64,000 nt of DNA from Limiplasma sp036652695 (GTDB lineage Bacteria; Bacillota; Clostridia; Christensenellales; Aristaeellaceae): the NCBI GenBank assembly GCA_036652695.1, contig JAVVVJ010000001.1:113574-177573 (forward strand), read 5' to 3'. The position numbers and the translations under genes were made by a program. Positions 15,369-24,240 of this stretch are shown here, in pieces. The notes under the pieces were generated by a model. That model was not told where the DNA came from and searched no databases. It saw only the letters and a list, made by a program, of their open reading frames with translations. Every line of letters starts with the position of its first letter. The stretch's first letter is position 1.

Positions 15369-17171
15369 ATGAAAACGTACAACTCTGCCGAGCTTCGCTC
15401 GCTCTTTCTCAAGTTCTTTAAGGATCATGGGCACGCGGTGATCTCCAGCGCGTCCATCATTCCAGAAAACGATCCCACCGTGCTTTTCACCACGGCGGGC
15501 ATGCATCCCCTAGTGCCTTACCTGATGGGTGCGAAGCACCCCGCTGGCTGCCGCCTGACCGATGTGCAAAAGTGCGTGCGCACTGGCGATATCGATGACG
15601 TGGGCGATTTTAGCCATCTCACCTTCTTTGAGATGATGGGCAACTGGTCGCTTGGCGATTATTTTAAAGAACAGATGATTCCTTGGAGCTGGGAGTTCCT
15701 CACCAGCCCCGATTACCTTGGCCTGCCCAAGGAAAAGCTTGCGTTCTCCGTGTTCGCTGGCGATGCGGATTGCCCGCGCGATGAACAGAGCGCCCAGCTT
15801 TGGCGCGATTGCGGCGTTGCCGACGATCATATTTTCTTTTTGCCAAAGGAAAACAACTGGTGGGGGCCTGCCGGCCTCACGGGTCCCTGCGGACCGGATA
15901 CCGAGATGTTCATCATTACCGATAAGGAGCCTTGCGGGCCGGATTGCTCCCCCGCCTGCTCTTGCGGCCGCTATTTGGAGATTTGGAACGACGTGTTCAT
16001 GCAGTACAACAAGCAGCCGGACGGCAGCTTTATCCCGCTTGCGCAAAAGAATGTGGATACCGGCATGGGGCTTGAGCGCACCATTTGCGTTCTCAATGGC
16101 AAAAAGAGCGTTTACGATACCGACCTCTTTGCGGATATCCTTGCCAAAATCGCTGAGCTTTCCGGCAAAACCTATCAAAGCGATGCCGAAACCACCAAGG
16201 CCTTCCGCATCATTGGCGATCATATGCGCACGTCCACCTTCATCTTGGGCGACGATCGCGGCGTGAGCCCCTCCAACGTGGATCAGGGCTATGTGCTGCG
16301 CCGCCTCATTCGCCGTGCCGTGCGTTACGGCATGGGCATTGACATGCCCGATGGCTTCACCTGCGAGGTCGCAAAGGTGATCATCGAGCAATACAAGGAT
16401 GTCTATCCGGAGCTCAAGCGCAACGAGGCCTTCGTGCTTGAGCAGCTCATGCTGGAGGAGGCGCGTTTTGCCCGCACCCTCAAGCAGGGCAATAAGGAGT
16501 TTGACAAGCTATCCGAGAAGGTTGAAAACAACCTGATTGATGGCCTCAGCGCCTTTCACCTCTACGATACGTACGGCTTCCCCGTAGAAATGACCGTTGA
16601 GCTTGCCAGCGAGCGCGGCCTGCGCGTGGATATGGAGGGCTTTGCCGAGTGCTTTAAAAAGCATCAGGCCACCAGTCAAGCCGGTGCGGAGCAGCGTTTC
16701 AAGGGCGGCTTGGCCGACCACAGCGATCAGACTGCACGCCTGCACACCGCCACCCATCTTTTGCACGCGGCTCTACGCAAGGTGCTAGGCGCCGAGGTTG
16801 CCCAAAAGGGTTCCAACATCACCGCTGAGCGTTTGCGCTTCGATTTTTCCTTTGGTCGCAAAATGACCAAGGAGGAGCTTATCGAGGTTGAGCGGCTCGT
16901 GAACGAATCCATCGCCGCTGCCGCGCCTATCCTTTGTGAGGAGATGACCGTGCCCGAGGCGAAGGCGCAGGGCGCCATTGGCCTTTTCGAAAGCAAGTAC
17001 GGCGAGCAGGTGAAGGTATATACCATGGGTGCTTTTAGCAAGGAAATCTGCGGTGGCCCACACGCAGCTAACACCGCCGACCTCCAGAGCTTCAAAATCC
17101 AAAAAGAGGAAAGCTCTTCTGCCGGTGTCCGTCGCATCAAAGCCATCATCGGGTCGCAGCAGCAGGGCTAA
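15369..17171 (+). CDS. alaS: Alanyl-tRNA synthetase, short form lacking the C-terminal C-Ala domain
   Basis: 600 residues, against about 870 for standard bacterial AlaRS. The catalytic class II domain is complete (FTTAGMHPLVPYLMG, TDVQKCVRTGDIDDVGD, HLTFFEMMGNWSLGDYFK, GMGLERT), and the editing domain follows with its zinc-binding HTATHLLHAALR and CGGPH. The protein stops right after SAGVRRIKAIIG, so the coiled-coil dimerisation and C-Ala tRNA-elbow-binding region is absent; the stop is clean and followed by terminator hairpins, so this is not a truncation by mutation. It charges tRNA-Ala and hydrolyses Ser/Gly-tRNA-Ala. Start ATG 15369 is supported by AAGGAGAG. A second, full-length alaS elsewhere cannot be excluded. 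Confidence 0.92.
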   Translation: MKTYNSAELRSLFLKFFKDHGHAVISSASIIPENDPTVLFTTAGMHPLVPYLMGAKHPAGCRLTDVQKCVRTGDIDDVGDFSHLTFFEMMGNWSLGDYFKEQMIPWSWEFLTSPDYLGLPKEKLAFSVFAGDADCPRDEQSAQLWRDCGVADDHIFFLPKENNWWGPAGLTGPCGPDTEMFIITDKEPCGPDCSPACSCGRYLEIWNDVFMQYNKQPDGSFIPLAQKNVDTGMGLERTICVLNGKKSVYDTDLFADILAKIAELSGKTYQSDAETTKAFRIIGDHMRTSTFILGDDRGVSPSNVDQGYVLRRLIRRAVRYGMGIDMPDGFTCEVAKVIIEQYKDVYPELKRNEAFVLEQLMLEEARFARTLKQGNKEFDKLSEKVENNLIDGLSAFHLYDTYGFPVEMTVELASERGLRVDMEGFAECFKKHQATSQAGAEQRFKGGLADHSDQTARLHTATHLLHAALRKVLGAEVAQKGSNITAERLRFDFSFGRKMTKEELIEVERLVNESIAAAAPILCEEMTVPEAKAQGAIGLFESKYGEQVKVYTMGAFSKEICGGPHAANTADLQSFKIQKEESSSAGVRRIKAIIGSQQQG

Positions 17172-17240
17172 AGCCCTGCGCCCAACGCCGTGCGCTTCAG
17201 GCGCGCGGGAGCGCGTAGTTGGGCTGTGAGGAAGCAAGCA

Positions 17241-17273
17241 AGCCGGACGACAGTAGGGCGTCCGGCTTTTTTT
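17241..17273 (+). terminator. Terminator of alaS
   Basis: AGCCGGACG, 9-base loop, CGTCCGGCT running into seven Ts. A second inverted repeat (AGCCC..CCAAC/GTTGGGCT) lies just before it at 17170-17226. Confidence 0.85.
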
Positions 17274-17421
17274 GATGCGTCCGGCAAGCGCGAAAGGGAA
17301 AACCCACCAATCGCTTAATGCAGAGATAATATAACGTTATCGTGAGAAATGTTGCAGTTTATTCTTTTTCATGCTATCATAAGACAACCCAAAATGTGTG
17401 AAAGACAGGGTGCGTACTAAA

Positions 17422-18648
17422 ATGCCAATAAGCTATGACAAACTTTGGAAATTGTTAATAGATAAGAAAATGAATAAAACAGATTTAAAAGAAGCTTCGA
17501 GCATTAGCTTTAATGTACTTGCTAAAATGGGAAAAAACGAGCCGATATCTATGGAAAGTGTGGAGAAAATATGTCGCACACTCTCTTGCGATGTTGGCGA
17601 TATAATGGAGATTATCGAATTAGAAGATGAAAAATCGTTAAAAAGCCTAAAGGTAATAGAACTATTTGCAGGTGCAGGAGGTCTTGCACTGGGGATGGAG
17701 AAAGCAGGATTTGAAACCATTGGATTGATTGAAATCGATAAAGCCGCATCAGAAACGCTCAGGTGTAATCGGCCCAATTGGCGAGTAATCAATGAGGATG
17801 TTGAAAAAATATCAGCACTTGATTTGGAAGCTTATTTTAACATAAAAAGAGGTGAACTAGATTTACTATCGGGTGGTGCTCCTTGCCAGTCTTTCTCTTA
17901 TGCTGGAAAACGCTTGGGATTACAAGATGCAAGAGGAACTTTGTTTTATCATTATGCCCTTTTCCTCCAAAAGCTCCAGCCCAAAATGTTTTTGTTTGAA
18001 AATGTGCGAGGACTTTTGACCCACGATAATGGGAAAACAATCAATAGTATGCTGGATATTTTTACAGAGCAAGGCTACACTGTGCACAAAAAGGTGTTAA
18101 ACGCTTGGGATTATGGAGTGCCACAAAAGAGAGAAAGACTTATCCTAATTGGAATAAGGAATGACTTAGTTGATGAGATTGATTTTCATTTTCCGATACA
18201 ACAGAAATACAAGCCCATTCTTCGAGATATCCTTTTAGATTGCCCTAAAAGTGAGGGAAGCAAATATTCGGAAAGCAAGACAAAAATATTTGAGCTTGTT
18301 CCTCCCGGGGGATACTGGCGGGATATTCCGAAAGAAATCGCAAAAGAGTATATGAAATCATGTTGGAATATGGCAGGCGGCAGGACAGGGATTTTAAGGA
18401 GATTAAGCCTTGATGAGCCATCTTTAACAGTACTGACATCTCCAAGCCAAAAGCAAACGGATAGATGCCATCCGCTGGAAGCAAGACCGTTTACCATTAG
18501 AGAAAATGCACGCTGCCAAAGCTTCCCTGATGATTGGGTGTTTTGCGGTAATGTTGGGCAGCAGTATAAACAGGTTGGCAATGCAGTTCCTGTTAAGTTG
18601 GCATATGAAATTGCAACGAAAATTAGAGAAAGCTTGGAGGCGCTTTAA
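17422..18648 (+). CDS. DNA (cytosine-5) methyltransferase with N-terminal HTH
   Basis: About 408 residues. The first ~75 are a Cro/XRE-type helix-turn-helix (MPISYDKLWKLLIDKKMNKT, then MGKNEPISMESVEKICR). After it the C5-methyltransferase motifs come in order: I VIELFAGAGGLALGME, IV GGAPCQSFSYAGKR (catalytic Cys), VI FLFENVRGL, VIII PQKRERLILIG, target-recognition region ~270-350, X GNAVPVKLA. It pairs with the Eco47II-type nuclease starting the base after its stop, so it should protect GGWCC or GGNCC sites. The HTH probably represses its own promoter, as in other HTH-bearing C5 methylases. The start at 17422 fits the family; an upstream in-frame GTG exists. Base composition is far more AT-rich than the flanks, a sign of transfer. 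Confidence 0.93.
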   Translation: MPISYDKLWKLLIDKKMNKTDLKEASSISFNVLAKMGKNEPISMESVEKICRTLSCDVGDIMEIIELEDEKSLKSLKVIELFAGAGGLALGMEKAGFETIGLIEIDKAASETLRCNRPNWRVINEDVEKISALDLEAYFNIKRGELDLLSGGAPCQSFSYAGKRLGLQDARGTLFYHYALFLQKLQPKMFLFENVRGLLTHDNGKTINSMLDIFTEQGYTVHKKVLNAWDYGVPQKRERLILIGIRNDLVDEIDFHFPIQQKYKPILRDILLDCPKSEGSKYSESKTKIFELVPPGGYWRDIPKEIAKEYMKSCWNMAGGRTGILRRLSLDEPSLTVLTSPSQKQTDRCHPLEARPFTIRENARCQSFPDDWVFCGNVGQQYKQVGNAVPVKLAYEIATKIRESLEAL

Positions 18649-19443
18649 ATGTGGAAGCTGTTATTTATTTCCGAAGAAGAGTTTATAGGTCATGTTCAAG
18701 CAACCATTGAAAAATACGGCGAAAAGCTACAGTCTTTCGATTTGAAAAGATTTAATAAAAACATAGTTGATCCTATAAAGCTAATTTTTGATAAGACTGT
18801 TTATGGTTCTTCATGGGAGGAAATTGTAAGCAGTGAAATATTCCGCCAAAGGGATAAATCCAACAATAATGATATCGGGTATTTTCATCAAAGAATATTT
18901 CAATACATAAAAAATTGTGAAGTCCCAAGCACGGGCTGGGATGTTATTTATACAAACGAAAACGGCATTTCTATGCCTGATGGTAGTGTTGTAAAAACTG
19001 TTTATGTAGAAATGAAGAATAAGCACAATACAATGAATTCAGCCTCCGGAGGCAAGACATTTATTAAAATGCAAAATCAGCTTTTACAGGATGATGATTG
19101 TGCCTGCTTTCTGGTAGAAGCCATTGCTCAGAAATCTCAAAATATTAAATGGGAAACCACAGTAGATACGCAAAAGGTTGGACACAAACTCATTCGCAGA
19201 GTCAGTCTTGACCAGTTTTATGCTCTAGTGACAGGGCAAGAGGATGCTTTTTTTCAAATGTGTATGGTGCTGCCGGAAACAATTCAAAAGGCTGTAAACG
19301 CGATGGATCGTGCGATTGTACCTAAGGATACAGTTATTGATGAGCTTAGAAAGATCGCTTCACAGTATGGCGAAAAGAATGACGACTTGGCTTTTGCTAT
19401 GGCGGTCTATATGCTTGGCTTTGGTGGATATAAGGGCTTTTGA
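18649..19443 (+). CDS. Type II restriction endonuclease, Eco47II family
   Basis: 264 residues, starting at the base after the methyltransferase stop (TAAATG), so surely co-translated. The sequence fits the Eco47II/Sau96I family (RE_Eco47II): an N-terminal FDLKRFNKNIVDPIKLIFDK, EIFRQRDKSNNNDIGYFHQ, then the nuclease core with GWDVIYTNENG, VYVEMKNKHNTMNSASGG (PD-(D/E)xK-like D..ExK: D in GWD, ExK in EMKNK). The family cuts GGWCC or GGNCC; which one cannot be read from sequence. Residues look intact. AT-rich like its partner. No separate controller gene is present; control probably comes from the HTH on the methylase. Confidence 0.88.
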   Translation: MWKLLFISEEEFIGHVQATIEKYGEKLQSFDLKRFNKNIVDPIKLIFDKTVYGSSWEEIVSSEIFRQRDKSNNNDIGYFHQRIFQYIKNCEVPSTGWDVIYTNENGISMPDGSVVKTVYVEMKNKHNTMNSASGGKTFIKMQNQLLQDDDCACFLVEAIAQKSQNIKWETTVDTQKVGHKLIRRVSLDQFYALVTGQEDAFFQMCMVLPETIQKAVNAMDRAIVPKDTVIDELRKIASQYGEKNDDLAFAMAVYMLGFGGYKGF

Positions 19444-19459
19444 TGTGGCTTTATATGAA

Positions 19460-19812
19460 AATTCCCTTGACGACTAAAGCTGATCGCTCTTGTTGGAGGA
19501 AGGGTTTGCAGGAGATTATGCGTGTACATCTGGAAGCGATGGAAGAAAGCAAGCACGAAAGGGAAGCCATATAAAAGCTAGAAGTACTGCCCCAAAAAGC
19601 CCGCGAATGGGCCAAAACGCGTCCTGCACATTGGCGAATGGCCGGAAGCCCAATCTTGCATCATTCCATTGCAAACAAAAAGCTCGTAGCTGCCGGATAT
19701 CAATCGATCCGCGCAGTACGAGCAACTTTGGAAGCTACCCTTATGCAATGGAACCGCCGCGTACCGAATGATACGCGTAGCTATGGGCGGCTATGGGCGG
19801 GGCGGGTGCGCG
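19460..19812 (+). mobile_element. Decayed 3' end of a group II intron with maturase remnant
   Basis: In broken frames this stretch reads as the C-terminal maturase (X) and following region of a group II intron reverse transcriptase: VYIWKRWKKASTKGKPYKS near 19520 (family: RxYIWKQWKK), then in another frame KAREWAKTRPAHWRMAGSPI and LHHSIANKKLVAAGYQSI (family: KAWEWANTRKGYWRIAxSPIL...NKxLxxxGY). Just after it the bases at 19748-19790, starting GAACCGCCGCGTACCGAATG, resemble intron domain V, which in a third frame gives the familiar YAxEPPxTE. The reverse transcriptase body and intron 5' end are gone. It directly follows the restriction gene and likely marks the right edge of the island. Confidence 0.7.
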
Positions 19813-19825
19813 TTTTTCGTGCTGC

Positions 19826-20869
19826 TTACCATTTGTTGCGCACCTTTTCGGCAAAGCCTAGCAGATGCGGAAGTGTCAGCTCCGTGCCGTCGTCCAGCAG
19901 CACTTGACCATCGAAGTAGCCAAAGATCTGGTGCTGGTCGCTCTCGATGACAAGCGCGCTGGTGAGCGCGGCGCGGTCGAGCAAGGGGGTAAAGGCGAGG
20001 GTTACTCTGCCATCGTTGGCGGTAATCTGCCACGGCTTGAGAAAATCGTCGCCGCCAGCTGCGGTCTTGGGAATATCAAATACCACATGCTCCAGCTTAT
20101 GTGCCTGCCCGCGGTAGAAGAGCATGTTTTCTGTGGCGGCGGAGGTATCGCCGAAGCCATAGCCGAGGTTCAGGCCAAACGGTTCGCCGTTGACAAGGCC
20201 GCTTAGGCTGCTCCAATACCAAGTGTTTTTGTACGTCCATACGCCGCGCCCCCAATCCAGCACAGCCATGGCGCTTTCGGGGGTAAAGCGGTGTACCGTG
20301 CCGTCAAAGGCAACCTCGCCCGCCGCGCGAAGGCAGTTGATCTTTTGGTTATAGTAAAACGCCTTGGGATTTTTGGCAAAGGGGGTAGCGATTACCATGC
20401 TATGCTCCGGCGCGTCCGTCAGGCGCACCCGCGCGGTAAGGGGCTTGCCATCAAAGAAGCGCTCCACGCGCACGCAAAGCTCGCGCACCGCGCCATCGTT
20501 GGCAAAGCTCAGTTCATAGCCCTTGCGCCGCACCGCCACGTCGCCGCGCTCGCTTGTATCGGGTAGGCCGGTCTTGCCCATGGGAAATGCGCGCATGAAG
20601 CTTTGGGTATGCTGCCAACGCAGGTTGAGGTCGATCAGCGTGATGCTGTCCAGCCCCATGTAGCCATTATCGGCGATGGTCATCGCCAGCACGGCATCCT
20701 CGCCGGTCACGCAGTAATAATCCCATTCCTTGATGCGCAGCCTGCCTGCCTTGATGGCGGCACGGCTGTAGCGTTTTGCTAGGTGGTTGGCGTATCCGGC
20801 TTCACAAAGCTCGCCGCGCTCATTGAGCAGCTCGCCGGGCGCAAGCATGTGCTGAGAGGGATAGGGCAT
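19826..20869 (-). CDS. DUF2804 family protein
   Basis: 347 residues matching DUF2804: LLNERGELCEAGYA at the start, IKEWDYYCV, a central SMAVLDWGRGVWTYKNTWYW and NGEPFGLNLGYGFGD, and a late VIESDQHQIFGYFDG. The fold is predicted to be a lipocalin-like double barrel related to hydroxyneurosporene synthase (CrtC); no reaction has been established to my knowledge. No signal peptide or membrane helix is visible. It lies 34 bases after galM on the same strand with a strong AAAGGAGG, so the two genes form an operon; that suggests, but does not prove, a carbohydrate- or lipid-related role. Confidence 0.85.
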   Translation of the reverse strand: MPYPSQHMLAPGELLNERGELCEAGYANHLAKRYSRAAIKAGRLRIKEWDYYCVTGEDAVLAMTIADNGYMGLDSITLIDLNLRWQHTQSFMRAFPMGKTGLPDTSERGDVAVRRKGYELSFANDGAVRELCVRVERFFDGKPLTARVRLTDAPEHSMVIATPFAKNPKAFYYNQKINCLRAAGEVAFDGTVHRFTPESAMAVLDWGRGVWTYKNTWYWSSLSGLVNGEPFGLNLGYGFGDTSAATENMLFYRGQAHKLEHVVFDIPKTAAGGDDFLKPWQITANDGRVTLAFTPLLDRAALTSALVIESDQHQIFGYFDGQVLLDDGTELTLPHLLGFAEKVRNKW

Positions 20870-20903
20870 GAGCAGCGCCTCCTTTTTCTGCGCCTCCGGG
20901 GCG

Positions 20904-21956
20904 TTATTTCACCCCAAAGCGGTATGTGGTGTGGGTATCGTACACATCCTGCGGGCGAAGTACGATGCTGGGGAATTGCGGGTGATGAATCGCGTCCGGG
21001 TAATGCTGCGTTTCCAAGCATACGCCGCCAAAGCGCCCGTAGGTCACGCCGTCCTTGCCAGCGTGATTAAGCCCCTGCCCTGTGTAGCACTGCACGCCGG
21101 GCTGATCCGTGATGACCTCCATCACGCGCCCCGTTTTGGGGGAATGGAGCACGGCGATGGTCTTTGTTTCGCGGTCGCGTCCGGCGCAGTAGTTGAAGTC
21201 CACACCTCCGGCGGCCTTCATGGTGGGGTCGCTCTGCGTGTGGCGCAGCACGTCGCCAATGCGCGTCGGCTGAGCGAAGCAGTAGGGCACAGCGTCTGCC
21301 GGCACCAGCTTGCCTGTGGGAATCAGGTCGGGCGTCACCTCGTTCACCGCCTCCGCGAAAATTTGCAGCTCGAGGTTTTCCACCGTGCCCGCGTCGTGCC
21401 CGTCAAGGTTGAAGTAGCAGTGGTTGGTCAGGTTACAAAGCGTGGGCTGGTCGGTGGTGGCGTGGTAGTGAATACCCAGCGCGCACTGATCGTCAAACGA
21501 GTAGGTCACCACCGCCCGCAGCGTGCCCGGGAAGCCCTGATCGCCATCCGCGCTCACCAGCGTCAGCGTCAGCGCATTTTCGTCCGGCGCCTGCGTTGCC
21601 TGCCAAAGCTGTATGCCGAAGCCTACGGGGCCGCCGTGCAGGTTGTTTTCGCCGTTGTTTTTGACAAGGGGGTAATGCTTTCCCTCCAAATCAAACGCCG
21701 CGCCGCCGATGCGGTTGCCCACGCGCCCGATCAGCGCGCCCATGCTGCCTGCCTGATCGTTGGCATAGGTGGTCAAATCGTCTAGGCTGAGGTTCACATC
21801 CGCAAGCCTGCCTTGACGATCCGGCACCAGAATGCGGGTCACGATGCCGCCAAAGTCTAGGATGCTCACGCTCGCGCCGCCAGCGTTGGTCAATGTGTAT
21901 TCGGTTACGGGAAGGCCGGAAGGGGTCACGCCAAAGGGACGGGTAGATAGGCTCAT
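20904..21956 (-). CDS. galM: Aldose 1-epimerase (mutarotase)
   Basis: 350 residues; interconverts alpha and beta anomers of aldoses in the cytoplasm. Catalytic residues are visible: His in NLHGGPVGFG, general acid His in TNHCYFNLDGHD, and Glu in CLETQHYPDAIHHPQFPS. The preferred start is ATG 21956 (MSLSTRPFG), 6-7 bases after AAGGAGG; the longer in-frame start at 21986 would place that site inside the gene. The gene belongs to an operon with DUF2804. In an organism that also degrades arabinose and rhamnose, it would keep free sugars in the anomer the isomerases accept. Confidence 0.95.
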   Translation of the reverse strand: MSLSTRPFGVTPSGLPVTEYTLTNAGGASVSILDFGGIVTRILVPDRQGRLADVNLSLDDLTTYANDQAGSMGALIGRVGNRIGGAAFDLEGKHYPLVKNNGENNLHGGPVGFGIQLWQATQAPDENALTLTLVSADGDQGFPGTLRAVVTYSFDDQCALGIHYHATTDQPTLCNLTNHCYFNLDGHDAGTVENLELQIFAEAVNEVTPDLIPTGKLVPADAVPYCFAQPTRIGDVLRHTQSDPTMKAAGGVDFNYCAGRDRETKTIAVLHSPKTGRVMEVITDQPGVQCYTGQGLNHAGKDGVTYGRFGGVCLETQHYPDAIHHPQFPSIVLRPQDVYDTHTTYRFGVK

Positions 21957-21994
21957 GAGAAGCTCCTCCTTTATGAATGAAAGCAATGCTTGGG

Positions 21995-24136
21995 TTAGTT
22001 CTCAGCGCGCGAGTCGGCTTGGGGCGCCTTGGCTCCGGTGACCGCGCATTCCTTTTCGTACATCTGCTGCATTTCGCCAAGCAGGCTATCCACAATGCGC
22101 AGCTTTTCCGTGGTGGCGTTGGCCTCGGGGTTATACTGCACGCCCTTGCCGATGGTGAGCGTGCGCAGCTTGCGGCTGGCGTAGATGGGCACGAACACCG
22201 CGCGCTTGTGCACCTTGGCGTAGTAGAGCGGGGCAATCATGGCAAAGCCCGTATACAGCTTGCCAACGCCCTCGCGCGCGTAGCCGGGCTGACCCAGCTC
22301 ATGATCCTCGCCATTTTCCGGGAAGAGCAAAATATTATCGCCTGCCTGCATCGCATCCAGCGTCAAGCGAAAGGTTTTGATCAGCTCGCGCGGCTGTCCC
22401 CTGTGTACGGGAATCGCGTCCAAGCTGCCGAAGAGCCACATCACCAGCGGGGAAACCGCCCTGATCATGGGGCGCTTCCAGCTTTCAGGTATCCATTTTT
22501 GGCGCATCATCGTGCCCTGATAGACATGCTCAATAATCGCGTCCCGATCCATCATATTGGCGATGACCCATGGCCGAAAGGCGATGGGTACATACAGGTT
22601 TGCGACCACCGGTCCATACAGCTCGCCGTGGTTGCATACAAGGATAATGCTGCCGTCCTCGTATCCGGCAAGGTTTTCCTTGCCATATACCTTGTGGTAG
22701 TACAGCGGCCTGAGCAGCGTGATAATCACGCGCACGCCAAAGCGGTTCTTGTGCCGCTGAACCACCACACTATCCAGCTGTTGGCGCAGGGCGGGGTTAT
22801 CCAGCCCCTCCTTTTCCAGCGTCAGCCAACGCGCAAGCTTTTGAAAGTGGCGGTTGTTCATGGGAAAATGAAGCACGCTTACGATTGCCCCCACAAGCAG
22901 CAGCAGCGGCGGCACAATCATCAAAGGCCGGAACGCCGCCGCAAGCGTGTTCAAATCCAGCGTTTGCAGCCGTCGGGGGGGCAGGCAGAGCAGCGTGAGC
23001 AGGCATAGCGCGAGCATCTGCCCCAGCAGCATCACCATTTCGGTGCTGGCGGAGCGCATGCGCGAATAGCCCCTCATATGATCCTGTAGCTTGAAGGCCG
23101 CCACATCCGTCATGCGCCGCTCAAGCTCCGCAAGCGAGCTTACGCTCACCGTAAGGCCGCTCACGCTCAATGCCAGCGCACAGTAGCTCAGCACCAAATT
23201 TGGCGATTGCCCAAGCTGGCGGTAAAACAGCAAAAGCCCGTAGCCCCACAGGAAAAGGCCAATCAGCAGCAGCTGCGTGGCAAACGGGCGGCGCACATGC
23301 TTTAGGCAGAACATAGAGATCTCGCGCATCACCAGCGTGCAAGCCATCGCCAGCAGCATGCAGGTAAAAAGCTCCTGCGTGGTGAGGCCAATAAAGGTAT
23401 ATACCAGCACCAGCGTGATTTGCAATGCGAGCAGCACCAGCATATACATACGCTGAAAGGCGTTATACGCGTTTACATGGCGCAGCTCGGCAGCCATGCT
23501 CGCCACCGTTTGGGGATCAATATCGTCCGGCACATCCTCCAGCGCCAGCAGGTCGCGCTCACGCCATAAGCTGTAGCATTCTAGCACGCTGCCCGCCACA
23601 AAGCCGCCAAGCATCTGCCAAGCGGTGGCCGAATCGGTGTTGGCAAGCAAAGCCCACGCCGCCGCAATCAGCGGCACAAGGTGCAGCGCGAGCATCATCA
23701 GCCAAAACGCACGCTTGCCCACCGTGCGGCGCATGGAGCGCCCCACCAGCCTGCGCCCCAGCGTGGAGCGCAGCGTAATGGCCAGCACCACGGTGAACAC
23801 GATCCATACGCCGGAGGAGTTCAGCAGCACTGGGTACAGCGCTACCAGCACCAACGTACACAGCATCATGAGCGCTGTCAGGCAGACGCTCACAAGCTGC
23901 ATGCGGCGGGTGAGATATTTGCGCTCGCCTCGCATAACGAGGTGTGTAAAAGAAACCCCCACGCGGCCATTCATGAACATCGCGCCGCCAAAGATCGGTA
24001 GCATGCCCAGCGCGCTGCTGAGCATGGTACAGTACATGTACTCATACAGCGTGGTCAGCGACATCAGCACCAGCATGACGCGCCGTGCGGATGCTACCGG
24101 CGTTTCCATAGGCTTTTTTGAAGTGTTTGATTGCAC
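21995..24136 (-). CDS. Polytopic membrane protein with C-terminal PlsC-like acyltransferase
   Basis: 713 residues. Residues ~15-440 hold about 12 hydrophobic helices in pairs; residues ~470-690 are a lysophosphatidate acyltransferase-like domain with GSIILVCNHGELYGPVVANL, DAIPVHRGQPRELIKTFR, ILLFPENGEDHE and LYTGFAMIAPLYY. The block I motif is unusual: the canonical HxxxxD reads HGELYG, with Gly where Asp is expected, so either chemistry differs or it acylates another acceptor. The combination of a long membrane region and an acyltransferase suggests lipid or glycolipid remodelling at the inner membrane face (inference). The start is set by AAAGGAG; a promoter lies at 24170-24199. Confidence 0.75.
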   Translation of the reverse strand: MQSNTSKKPMETPVASARRVMLVLMSLTTLYEYMYCTMLSSALGMLPIFGGAMFMNGRVGVSFTHLVMRGERKYLTRRMQLVSVCLTALMMLCTLVLVALYPVLLNSSGVWIVFTVVLAITLRSTLGRRLVGRSMRRTVGKRAFWLMMLALHLVPLIAAAWALLANTDSATAWQMLGGFVAGSVLECYSLWRERDLLALEDVPDDIDPQTVASMAAELRHVNAYNAFQRMYMLVLLALQITLVLVYTFIGLTTQELFTCMLLAMACTLVMREISMFCLKHVRRPFATQLLLIGLFLWGYGLLLFYRQLGQSPNLVLSYCALALSVSGLTVSVSSLAELERRMTDVAAFKLQDHMRGYSRMRSASTEMVMLLGQMLALCLLTLLCLPPRRLQTLDLNTLAAAFRPLMIVPPLLLLVGAIVSVLHFPMNNRHFQKLARWLTLEKEGLDNPALRQQLDSVVVQRHKNRFGVRVIITLLRPLYYHKVYGKENLAGYEDGSIILVCNHGELYGPVVANLYVPIAFRPWVIANMMDRDAIIEHVYQGTMMRQKWIPESWKRPMIRAVSPLVMWLFGSLDAIPVHRGQPRELIKTFRLTLDAMQAGDNILLFPENGEDHELGQPGYAREGVGKLYTGFAMIAPLYYAKVHKRAVFVPIYASRKLRTLTIGKGVQYNPEANATTEKLRIVDSLLGEMQQMYEKECAVTGAKAPQADSRAEN

Positions 24137-24169
24137 TTTGCAAGCTCCTTTGTGTGGTATTCACCGCTG

Positions 24170-24199
24170 ATTGTAGCATAAGTAACGCGCGCCGCGCAA
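24170..24199 (-). promoter_or_regulatory. Likely promoter of the acyltransferase gene
   Basis: On the minus strand TTGCGC (24194-24199), 18 bases, TACAAT (24170-24175), about 34 bases before the ATG. Confidence 0.5.
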
Positions 24200-24240
24200 G
24201 CGCGCCAAAATCCCCGGGAAAAGCAGTAGACGGGTTGGCT

